Position numbers and translations under genes: made by a program. From assembly GCF_050433565.1 (NCBI RefSeq), contig NZ_JBNPWZ010000002.1, positions 434,001-498,000 on the forward strand: a DNA stretch of 64,000 nt. Reading direction: 5' to 3'. This document shows positions 57,405 through 64,000 of the stretch, one piece after another. Below the pieces are notes generated by a model. It ran no database searches, had not been told where the DNA came from, and worked only from the letters and a program-made list of their open reading frames with translations. Source of the stretch: Ornithinibacillus bavariensis (GTDB lineage Bacteria; Bacillota; Bacilli; Bacillales; Amphibacillaceae). Numbering within the stretch: the stretch's first letter is position 1; every line of letters starts with the position of its first letter.

Positions 57405-58547
57405 ATGAAAATACTAATTGCAGTTGACTCTTTTAAGGGTTCCATTTCCTCCACTCTGGCGAGTAGTGCAATCTCAGAAGGTATAAAGGAAGTATACCCT
57501 AAAGCAGAAATATTGACTGTTCCACTTGCTGACGGGGGAGAGGGGACAGTCGAGGCTCTCGTGCGTGCAGTTGGTGGACAATTATACAGAAAAGAAGTAG
57601 TTGGACCATTGGGAAAAAAGATAGAAGCAGTATATGGCATGACCCAAGATGGAGCAACAGCAATTATCGAGGTAGCTTCAGCATGTGGTTTGCCATTACT
57701 AACAGAGAAAGAACAAAATCCATTACTAACGACAACCTATGGTGTTGGAGAATTGCTGATCGATGCAATGGAAAGAGGCTGTAGAAAATTTATTATAGGG
57801 TTAGGTGGGAGTTCTACAAATGATGCGGGTGTGGGTATGCTCCAAGCACTTGGGTTCAAGTTTTTGGATGCTAACGGAAAAGAGGTTGGCTTTGGTGGCA
57901 AGGTTTTAGCAGAGATTACTCATATTAAAACAACTGAGAAGCATCCATTACTTGAACAATGTTTCTTTCAAGTAGCCTGTGATGTTCAAAATTATCTCTA
58001 TGGTAAGGATGGAGCTGCATATGTATTTGGTCCTCAAAAAGGTGCAACGCCAGAGATGGTTGAAGAATTAGATAAGGGATTAAGAAATTTGGCTGAGGTT
58101 GTAAAAAAGGATTTGGGTATAGATATACATAAAGTTAAAGGAGCAGGTGCAGCAGGTGGATTAGGTGCTGCCTTTTCAGGATTTTTACATAGTGAAATGA
58201 GGTCCGGTATTAATTTAATACTAGATCTCATCGATTTGGAATCAAAATTACAAGATGTTGACTTAGTAATTACTGGAGAAGGAAAGTTAGATGGACAAAC
58301 TTCAATGGGGAAAGCACCCAGTGGTGTTGCTCATATGGCAGCTAGAAGAAATATTCCAGTTATAGCGTTAGCAGGAACAGTCAAACAGGAGGATTTTTCA
58401 GTAAACAAAGACGGGATGACTGCATGCTTTTCAATAATCAATCGCCCTATGGAGCTCAAGGAGGCAATGGATTTGGATACTGCTTATCAAAATTTACGGT
58501 TTACTACTTGTCAGATTCTTCAATTGATTAAAGCTATAAAAAAATAA
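57405..58547 (+). CDS. glxK: Glycerate kinase
   Basis: 380 residues of the GarK/GlxK family. It phosphorylates glycerate to 2- or 3-phosphoglycerate. N-terminal KILIAVDSFKGSISSTLAS and PLADGGEGTVEALVRA match the conserved start, GGSSTNDAGVGMLQALGFKF the central motif, and VITGEGKLDGQTSMGK the last. TTAAGGAGTGCTTATTTT precedes the ATG. No glyoxylate-pathway gene adjoins; it may salvage glycerate. Monocistronic. Confidence 0.93.
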   Translation: MKILIAVDSFKGSISSTLASSAISEGIKEVYPKAEILTVPLADGGEGTVEALVRAVGGQLYRKEVVGPLGKKIEAVYGMTQDGATAIIEVASACGLPLLTEKEQNPLLTTTYGVGELLIDAMERGCRKFIIGLGGSSTNDAGVGMLQALGFKFLDANGKEVGFGGKVLAEITHIKTTEKHPLLEQCFFQVACDVQNYLYGKDGAAYVFGPQKGATPEMVEELDKGLRNLAEVVKKDLGIDIHKVKGAGAAGGLGAAFSGFLHSEMRSGINLILDLIDLESKLQDVDLVITGEGKLDGQTSMGKAPSGVAHMAARRNIPVIALAGTVKQEDFSVNKDGMTACFSIINRPMELKEAMDLDTAYQNLRFTTCQILQLIKAIKK

Positions 58548-58561
58548 TGATGATAGCATAA

Positions 58562-58596
58562 AAGGCAGTAAGAAATTCCTTACTGCCTTATCTTTA
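58562..58596. terminator. Terminator between the convergent glxK and VTT-domain genes
   Basis: AAGGCAGTAAG and CTTACTGCCTT pair perfectly (11 bp), followed by ATCTTT. Confidence 0.8.
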
Positions 58597-59196
58597 TCAA
58601 CCAGCATAATTTTTTTGTGCTTCAATTCGGAGCTTCTTCTTTTTGTCCATTTTTCTTTTTATATAAAAAATGACGAATAGGATTACTGCAATCCCTGCCA
58701 TAAAGTATGTGAGATACTGTGTGACAAATTCCTCTGATGCGCGGCCGTATAAATAAAAGGCGAGTCCAACAACATAGAACTTTACTGCTCTACCAATAGC
58801 TGCATATCCTATTAGCTTCCATAATGAATAATGAAAACAACCAGATAAAATGGTAAATACTTTGAAAGGAATAGGTGTAAAAGCACCGATTAGAATAGCT
58901 GCCTCTCCATTTTTCTTAAAGGAAGTGGTTGCTTTATCAACCCATTTCTGTTTAAGAAACTTATGCAGTACTGGTTCACCTAGAATTTTACCAATTAAAT
59001 AGCCAAACGGGGTTCCCATGATACAGGCAACATAGCCGATAGTTGCAAGTAATAATGCCTCTTTAGGCTCAAGCATGCTTAAGGATACTTGCGTAAAAAA
59101 TGCAGGTATCGGAAAGATTACTGCATCGATGAAGGAATGAATAAACATTCCGATGGAACCAAAATCTTTAAAAAACTCACTAACCTGTTGGACCAT
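58597..59196 (-). CDS. VTT/DedA-type membrane protein, YqaA-like
   Basis: 199 residues with four to five transmembrane helices. The VTT/DedA core is visible as GSIGMFIHSFIDAVIFPIPA and FGYLIGKILGEPVLHKFLKQ, and AFTPIPFKVFTILSGCF follows. DedA-like proteins move or distribute lipids across the membrane. The tail (KRKMDKKKKLRIEAQKN) is basic and cytoplasmic. Minus-strand AAAAGGAGATGTGTC precedes the ATG. The 200 bases upstream hold no other gene. Confidence 0.82.
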   Translation of the reverse strand: MVQQVSEFFKDFGSIGMFIHSFIDAVIFPIPAFFTQVSLSMLEPKEALLLATIGYVACIMGTPFGYLIGKILGEPVLHKFLKQKWVDKATTSFKKNGEAAILIGAFTPIPFKVFTILSGCFHYSLWKLIGYAAIGRAVKFYVVGLAFYLYGRASEEFVTQYLTYFMAGIAVILFVIFYIKRKMDKKKKLRIEAQKNYAG

Positions 59197-59407
59197 GACA
59201 CATCTCCTTTTGAGAGGGAATATTGAGGATTTTTTAAATTATATAATCTAAAATAAGTCGTCTATATAAAGTAATTTCCAATTTTTCTAATAATTATAGC
59301 CATTATATCATAAAAATAAGTGACAATCCCACAAAAAATGTAGAATTATGTCACTTTTTATTTGTTTGGCTGTATCCTAACCAAGGATATATTTACACTA
59401 AACCTTA

Positions 59408-59444
59408 AAGGTGCCAGCACTATATAGTAGCACTGGCACCTTTA
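59408..59444 (-). terminator. Terminator of the minus-strand 28-residue gene
   Basis: AAAGGTGCCAG / CTGGCACCTTT, an 11-bp stem with an internally paired loop, three bases past the stop of the tiny gene. Confidence 0.7.
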
Positions 59445-59447
59445 ACG

Positions 59448-59534
59448 TTATTGTCTATTTTTAGGAAAACGTTCTTTTCCTTTCATTTCATTTAGCTCTT
59501 TTTTGCTCTTGTGTTTTTTCTTTTTATCCTTCAT
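59448..59534 (-). CDS. 28-residue lysine-rich microprotein
   Basis: Minus-strand ATG with ATAAAGGAGGGATTAGTGC as a very strong ribosome site, coding KDKKKKHKSKKELNEMKGKE then RFPKNRQ. Its own terminator follows at 59408-59444. Below usual length limits for gene finding. The basic, disordered composition gives no function. Confidence 0.6.
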   Translation of the reverse strand: MKDKKKKHKSKKELNEMKGKERFPKNRQ

Positions 59535-59648
59535 GCACTAATCCCTCCTTTATAGGATTAGTGTGAGCGTATTTTGGGTAATGTATGTAGTATACTAAGT
59601 AATTGCGCGATGAGCCAGCTTTATAAAAGGTGTCAGAAATGCAGTTAC

Positions 59649-60488
59649 CTATCTGACATCCTTTTCTATTAGTTTTTGCCATCTTTTCATAAAGCCCTTA
59701 TATTTAATGGCGGCTTCTTTTTGAACTTCTCTAGGCATCGCAATAGGATCCTCGATGCCATTTACCAGTAGGGTAATTTTAAAACGATGTCCTGGCTCAT
59801 CAATAAAATAGGACCCAATCTTAAAAATCTCTGCTTTATCAAATAAGTCATTCAATCGCAAATTAATTTGCCTAAATGCTTCCATATCTACATTTCTCGT
59901 ATATCCAATATTGATAATGAGCTGCTCAGCCTCTGTAAAATCTTCTGGAAGATATGGTGTTGATATTAAATGTTTTAATGGCTCATCAAAGGAACTTCCT
60001 TCGATGGAATGTAAGAATAATGGTCCTCTTTTACGAAAAATAAACGTTTTAATATCCTGATAGTCGATGTTAATTTTCCCAGTTTCATCCACCATTTCAC
60101 GCAGTGTATTGATTGTTCTATCTTCAATTGTGTCAAATGCAATTCGAGCCTCATGAATTGGTGTCGAAGGGTCAATTGTTTCCATTAAACCATCGCTTTC
60201 AAAGAAGACTACAGAATCACAGTAGTCTCGCATAATATAATATTGCTCTCTAGCGGTCATTTGTCTTCTTTTTCCTTCAAAGCGGAATGGAAAGCGGAAA
60301 ATGCCAATAAGTAAAGGCTTTCGTTCTCGTAGTGACTGTAGCTGTTGTCTTAATTCTTGTGTTTCACTAGCATTTCCACCGATGAACCGGTAAAAGCATA
60401 ATTCATTACGCTCAAGCTCAACACGTATCGAATGCTCTTTATCGGAAAAGTCCGTATCCATTTTAAATGGTCCAAATAATCTTTCCAT
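59649..60488 (-). CDS. FtsZ-derived protein lacking a recognisable nucleotide-binding half
   Basis: 279 residues. Residues 58-245 align with FtsZ from strand S5/helix H5 through the C-terminal domain: PFRFEGKRRQ (FtsZ PFTFEGRKRQ), then DGLMETIDPSTPIHEA, then the T7-loop NIDYQDIKT (FtsZ NLDFADVKT), and later LKHLISTPYL and the GS strand. The T7 catalytic residues Asn140, Asp142, Asp145 are retained. The FtsZ N-terminal GTP-binding elements, including the GGGTGTG box, are absent: the matching place reads GGNASETQ. It probably cannot bind GTP alone but could dock its T7 loop on an FtsZ subunit. Minus-strand GGGAGCGGCGAC precedes the ATG. Confidence 0.72.
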   Translation of the reverse strand: MERLFGPFKMDTDFSDKEHSIRVELERNELCFYRFIGGNASETQELRQQLQSLRERKPLLIGIFRFPFRFEGKRRQMTAREQYYIMRDYCDSVVFFESDGLMETIDPSTPIHEARIAFDTIEDRTINTLREMVDETGKINIDYQDIKTFIFRKRGPLFLHSIEGSSFDEPLKHLISTPYLPEDFTEAEQLIINIGYTRNVDMEAFRQINLRLNDLFDKAEIFKIGSYFIDEPGHRFKITLLVNGIEDPIAMPREVQKEAAIKYKGFMKRWQKLIEKDVR

Positions 60489-60805
60489 GTCGCCGCTCCC
60501 AACTCTATTATTTCTATATGTTCACCATAATATCAGATAACCCTAGGAATGTATGTCACATTCTGTTGTGAAAAAGTACTAGTTTTGTTGAAAGCCGTGG
60601 TAAATAATAGATTGAGCTCAGAAAGATACAAATTTTTACAGAAAATGGTGTCTGTATCGATAAAGGGTTGTTTTCAGCCTTCAGTCCGATATGTTCTACA
60701 GAAAAAGTAGGGATTTTTTGATTGTTAAAATCAGTCGCGGTTCCGAGGTTATTAGCTGTAGAAATGAGTATGATAGGAGTAAGAAATCCAAGGGAGGAAA
60801 TAACC
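60489..60805. other. Intergenic region
   Basis: 317 AT-rich bases between the divergent FtsZ-like gene and a small ORF. The TCACATTCTGTTGTGA palindrome at about 60557-60572 is everted relative to an FNR site and is not called. No RNA or ORF was recognised. Confidence 0.4.
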
Positions 60806-60967
60806 ATGAACATGGCTTTAAATAAAATAGTTGTTGACGAAAAAATGAGGGAAATGAGAAGATATGCCTTCGAAACAAATTTATACAGGGAGTCTAAGCA
60901 ACAGCTACCAAAAAGTAAAAATATAAAAAAGTATCACCTATCCAATATTTTTAGAAAAGTAAGCTAA
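60806..60967 (+). CDS. Small basic protein
   Basis: 53 residues, starting NMALNKIVVDEKMREMRRYA and ending KSKNIKKYHLSNIFRKV. CCAAGGGAGGAAATAACC precedes the ATG; the frame is open 84 bases upstream but no better start is there. Helical, positively charged, unknown family. A terminator follows. Confidence 0.58.
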   Translation: MNMALNKIVVDEKMREMRRYAFETNLYRESKQQLPKSKNIKKYHLSNIFRKVS

Positions 60968-60974
60968 CAATGGT

Positions 60975-61008
60975 AAAGGATTGCTTCCAAGTGGAAGTAG
61001 TCCTTTTT
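60975..61008 (+). terminator. Rho-independent terminator
   Basis: AAGGATTGCTTCC / GGAAGTAGTCCTT hairpin (four-base loop) and six T residues. Confidence 0.82.
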
Positions 61009-61108
61009 TCTGTTTTTTATTGAGAGCTTGTTTTAAAAGAATTTCAGTAATAACCTCCAGAGAATCTATTATATATAAGATAAATAGTTCGTTAGTGAGG
61101 GGAATAGC

Positions 61109-61336
61109 ATGGTATTATTTTTGGCTGTAGTAATTGTATTAGGAGTAACTTTTATGTTTTTTGGTCAGAAGAATATTGTGAAAGGTATTGGTTTTTGGTT
61201 AGTTGGATTAGCAACTTTATTTACTTTCTTATTCTTGCTTATCGTCATGTATTTTTCAACGAGTCCTACTCCTTCTACAGGTTATATTTTGGAGGAGGAG
61301 ATTGTGATTGAGAGCAGAAATTTAGATGACAAATAA
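61109..61336 (+). CDS. Small two-helix membrane protein
   Basis: 75 residues. Two hydrophobic helices (LFLAVVIVLGVTFMFFG and ATLFTFLFLLIVMYF) joined by a short loop, then an acidic tail (LEEEIVIESRNLDD). GTGAGGGGAATAGC precedes the ATG. Function unknown. Confidence 0.65.
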   Translation: MVLFLAVVIVLGVTFMFFGQKNIVKGIGFWLVGLATLFTFLFLLIVMYFSTSPTPSTGYILEEEIVIESRNLDDK

Positions 61337-61426
61337 TGTAGGAGATATTTGTCTTGTTAAATTCATTTCTATCGCACATAATGAAACCAAAATATTTTAC
61401 TAGATAAATAGAAAGGAGCAATTAAT

Positions 61427-62290
61427 ATGAAGACAGCTCTAGTGTTTGGAGGAACACGATTTTTTGGTGTGAATTTAGTGAATGCATTAGTAGAAAAAGG
61501 TGTTTCCGTTACTGTTGCAACAAGACAAAATAGTAAAGACCCATTTGGAGACAAGGTAGAACGTATTAAGGTTGATCGGTTTGAGGAAGCGTCTATCCAG
61601 TCTGCCATGCAAGGGAGAGAATGGGATGTAGTATTTGATCAGCTTTGTTATTCTTCCAACGATGCTGAAATTATAATGAATACCTTAGCTGATAAGATGA
61701 AGCGTTATGTTTTTACGTCCACACTGTCTGTCTATGATGAAGGTGTAAATATGGCTGAGGAAACCTTTGATCCTTATACCTATGAACTGAAGATGGTTGA
61801 CAGGAATGATGTTACATATCAAGAAGGAAAAAGACAAGCAGAGGCGTATTTTTTTCAAAAAGCTACCTTTCCAGTCGTAGCAATGCGAATTCCAATTGTA
61901 CTGGGTGAACACGATTATACGGAAAGATTATTGCATTATATCAAAAGTTCCAAGGAAGGGAAAAAGGTATTTTTTCCAAATCCTGATGCGAAGATGGGAT
62001 TTGTTCATCAACAAGAAGCTGGTGAGTTCCTAGCATGGATAGCAGAGAAAGACTATACGGGTCCTATCAATGTTTGTGCTAATGGAGTGATTAGCATGTC
62101 AGATTTAATGCAGCTCATTGGCGAAAAAACTGGAAAGCCCCTGACTGTAGTCTCCGATGAAGAACATAATTCCCCTTATGGTGTTGGGGCTACATGGACA
62201 ATGAGTAATGATAGAGCAACCAAATTAGGGTATCATTTTAGCAATTTACATGATTGGTTGCCTGAGTTAGTTACTAAATTAGCAAAATAA
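61427..62290 (+). CDS. NAD-dependent epimerase/dehydratase-like protein
   Basis: 287 residues, extended SDR fold. The N-terminal nucleotide loop is FGGTRFFGVNLV (GGxxxxG form). The usual Tyr-x-x-x-Lys is seen as YQEGKRQAEAYF. Later RIPIVLGEHDYTERLLHY and a GPINVCANGVISMSDL region give the family's C-terminal substrate side. Substrate unknown; the form resembles atypical RNA-binding/epimerase-like SDRs of plastids and bacteria. AAAGGAGCAATTAAT precedes the ATG. Single gene. Confidence 0.85.
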   Translation: MKTALVFGGTRFFGVNLVNALVEKGVSVTVATRQNSKDPFGDKVERIKVDRFEEASIQSAMQGREWDVVFDQLCYSSNDAEIIMNTLADKMKRYVFTSTLSVYDEGVNMAEETFDPYTYELKMVDRNDVTYQEGKRQAEAYFFQKATFPVVAMRIPIVLGEHDYTERLLHYIKSSKEGKKVFFPNPDAKMGFVHQQEAGEFLAWIAEKDYTGPINVCANGVISMSDLMQLIGEKTGKPLTVVSDEEHNSPYGVGATWTMSNDRATKLGYHFSNLHDWLPELVTKLAK

Positions 62291-62323
62291 TAGGGTGCCA
62301 GATGTTCCGCGGATTTTGTTTAC

Positions 62324-62626
62324 TTGCAGGATATCTGGGCATTTTCTTTTTTACTGCCAATTAAGGATCTTGAAGTAAATAACATTACTAATCCATTTAA
62401 GAAGGATTTCTTAGATCAAAGTGCCAAGAAAGTGCTACATAAGTGGACAATGAAATTCTTTGTTATGTATATGGCTATTATGATCGCCATCTATCTCGTA
62501 GAGTCGTTTGGGATGAATATGGTATCTGATATAGTTGTTGTAATGGGAATATTTATAATTCTTGCCGTCCTAATAATTGAAATCATGTTCCTTGTGTTAA
62601 TTTATAAATATAGGGGATTGAACTAG
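62324..62626 (+). CDS. Small membrane protein, start uncertain
   Basis: Up to 100 residues. From about residue 43 there are two hydrophobic helices (KFFVMYMAIMIAIYLVE and DIVVVMGIFIILAVLIIEIM). The start has no clear Shine-Dalgarno: TTG at 62324 lies inside the probable terminator of the upstream gene; ATG at 62450 would make only the membrane part. It may be a fragment. Family unknown. Confidence 0.45.
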   Translation: MQDIWAFSFLLPIKDLEVNNITNPFKKDFLDQSAKKVLHKWTMKFFVMYMAIMIAIYLVESFGMNMVSDIVVVMGIFIILAVLIIEIMFLVLIYKYRGLN

Positions 62627-62641
62627 TGTGTTCAATCCCCT
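62612..62641. terminator. Hairpin across converging 3' ends
   Basis: AGGGGATTGAAC and GTTCAATCCCCT, a perfect 12-bp stem. It overlaps the stop of the small membrane gene and that of the hydrolase on the other strand. Confidence 0.75.
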
Positions 62642-63525
62642 GTAATAGTTAATTGTTCCTGCGATAAAAAGCTTTTCATAATTTTTAAGTATTCTGCTGG
62701 TTCTTCGATGTAAGGCATATGAGCACTTTTCTCAAAGATGTGGTATTTGCTGTTCGGTGTCAATTGACTAAAATAAACGGTTGACTCTGGAGTTGCTTCA
62801 TCAAAACGACCACAGGTATAAAGTGTTGGTACTTGAATCTTGTGTAAATCTGGAGTACAGTCAAAGCTTTTCAAGTTACCTGCTACATGAAATTCTGATG
62901 AGCCCCACATTATATTATATATTTCAGGGTTTTTATAGTTTACCCCTTCTTTTAAAAAAGCAGGTCTTTCAGATTCTGGCAATCTACAAACAAAATGATT
63001 ATTAAAGACTTTGATAGCTTCCTTGTATTCGTCGGATTCAGTCTCCCCATTTAACTCACATTCTTTTATTATTGACTGAACCTGATGTGGTAGTTTTTCG
63101 ATATTTTCAGCTTGATCCTTTGCCCATAATGGGGCACTTAAACAAGGACTGGAAAAAACAATACTTTGCACACCTTCAGGATTCTTTAAATAATATGCAG
63201 CAGCTAAAGTAGTCCCCCAGGAGTGTCCGAGAATATGGAACTCTTCTAATCCAAGACCATCTTTTAACTGCTTAACTTCTTCTACAAATCGATCAATATT
63301 CCATAAAGAGGTATCCTCGGGGCGGTCTGATTTCCCACAACCAAGCTGATCATATAAAATAACGGGTCTTACATCTGCTAACTCTTTTAATCCTTGCAGT
63401 GACCAGTGAGATGAACCCGGGCCACCGTGTAAAATTAAAACAGGTGCGTTATTCGTACTATTATCATGCTTCTGGTACCAAACCTTTCCTCCGGTTACTT
63501 CGATAAATCCTTCTGTGATTGGCAT
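62632..63525 (-). CDS. Proline iminopeptidase-like alpha/beta hydrolase
   Basis: 297 residues. The oxyanion loop HGGPG and the nucleophile elbow GHSWGTT (Ser in GxSxG) are typical of proline iminopeptidases, which remove N-terminal proline. YDQLGCGKSDRPED follows the HGGPG in the usual place. Catalytic Asp and His candidates are in CGRFDEATPE and EKSAHMPYIEEP. No signal peptide, so cytoplasmic. The minus-strand start codon is preceded by GAAGGAGAATAAAGG. Confidence 0.88.
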   Translation of the reverse strand: MPITEGFIEVTGGKVWYQKHDNSTNNAPVLILHGGPGSSHWSLQGLKELADVRPVILYDQLGCGKSDRPEDTSLWNIDRFVEEVKQLKDGLGLEEFHILGHSWGTTLAAAYYLKNPEGVQSIVFSSPCLSAPLWAKDQAENIEKLPHQVQSIIKECELNGETESDEYKEAIKVFNNHFVCRLPESERPAFLKEGVNYKNPEIYNIMWGSSEFHVAGNLKSFDCTPDLHKIQVPTLYTCGRFDEATPESTVYFSQLTPNSKYHIFEKSAHMPYIEEPAEYLKIMKSFLSQEQLTITGD

Positions 63526-63634
63526 CCTTTATTCTCCTTCCACTGTTTCGTCTGTTTTTTATCATACCATTATTGTAATTATACTTGTTGCACCAACATA
63601 AAAAAGAATCTCGTCCTGTTAAAGATAAATCTTA

Positions 63635-64000
63635 CTACTTAGCGAAATCAAAGTACTTAGTTAATAGATATGATAACCTCTTACATTCTGGTTGCTCCGC
63701 TAAATTCCCAATTAGTCCATGAATTATAGCAGAATTGTATGTTAACTCTCCTATTTGTTCCTTTAGTAGTATCAATGAATCTTTCGTAAGAGAATCTTCT
63801 ATTTTTTCCATTGTAGAATTTATTTGCTGTAAGAGAACATCCTTTTGCATTTTTTCCTTTGGAATTTCTTGAAACATTTCCAAGCTTTCATCCGTAATAA
63901 ACGGTGTGGTCATATGTTTAGCTAATATATCAGTTTTCTCTTCAAGGGATTTCGAAATTAATGCGACATCAAAGTCAATCTTATTAAAAAATAGAAAGCT
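63635..64000 (-). CDS. Partial protein cut by the right window edge
   Basis: The last 122 residues of a minus-strand gene that runs off the right edge: NKIDFDVALISKSLEEKTDI through LTKYFDFAK, with no start in the window. Mostly helical and charged, no motif that I recognise. The internal ATG at 63913 is not preceded by a ribosome site and the frame stays open to the edge. Confidence 0.65.
   Translation of the reverse strand, partial: SFLFFNKIDFDVALISKSLEEKTDILAKHMTTPFITDESLEMFQEIPKEKMQKDVLLQQINSTMEKIEDSLTKDSLILLKEQIGELTYNSAIIHGLIGNLAEQPECKRLSYLLTKYFDFAK

Noticed and set aside
60557..60572. FNR or CRP binding site (TCACA...TGTGA)
   Set aside because: The half-sites are everted relative to the TGTGA-N6-TCACA consensus.

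Overview
The window is chromosomal DNA from a low-GC, endospore-forming Firmicute of the Bacillaceae. The evidence is AGGAGG-type ribosome binding sites, many TTG and GTG starts, a Bacillus-type Fnr with C-terminal cluster cysteines, HelD, a SigM/YhdL-like sigma/anti-sigma pair, YfmM- and YjzC-like proteins, a SleB-type cortex hydrolase and a T-box leader on argS. A mevalonate-type HMG-CoA synthase points away from the B. subtilis group, perhaps toward Oceanobacillus/Virgibacillus-like genera; that placement is an inference. No tRNA, rRNA, prophage, insertion sequence or CRISPR array is visible.

Layout. 1-10 kb: fnr (cut by the left edge), small enzymes, mvaS, an RNase H-like protein, an AraC/GyrI-like regulator, helD, a possible short RNA and a SLAP-domain protein. 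10-16 kb: OsmC, a TetR regulator with a paired SMR exporter and matching operators, a SleB-like hydrolase, a four-histidine membrane cytochrome, and an AAA ATPase. 15.5-25.5 kb: T-box/argS, hemolysin III, sigM/yhdL, a methyltransferase, an alkyltransferase-like protein, ABC-F, DegV, DinB and YjzC. 25.9-41 kb: a Tad/Flp pilus locus of the single-membrane type that also encodes a vWA lipoprotein, two secreted proteins sharing a tryptophan-rich N-terminus, and several unknown membrane or lipoproteins. 41-51 kb: MFS, MerR, an ABC-2 exporter, a 52-bp tandem repeat array, PepSY, a sigma factor, NUDIX and an ArsR-type regulator. 51-64 kb: SDR, a copper-chaperone-like protein, AlaX, an orphan ZorA/ZorB-like motor pair, glycerate kinase, a VTT membrane protein, an FtsZ-derived protein without a recognisable GTP-binding half, an epimerase and a proline iminopeptidase-like hydrolase.

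Most notable points. (1) The Tad locus contains two secreted proteins with near-identical signal peptides and a shared WxGxPW-type N-terminal segment, but unrelated C-termini: a glycine-rich, possibly membrane-active domain and a class 3 lipase-like domain. This resembles the architecture of polymorphic effectors, and uncharacterised genes next to them are immunity or partner candidates. (2) The 279-residue FtsZ homologue keeps the T7 catalytic loop but appears to have lost the nucleotide-binding half, which suggests a regulator or cap of FtsZ filaments. (3) A ZorAB-like proton-channel motor stands alone without ZorC, ZorD or ZorE. (4) A 52-bp tandem repeat array keeps a small hairpin in its units. 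Inverted repeats link regulators with their likely targets at the TetR/SMR, MerR and ArsR/ABC loci.
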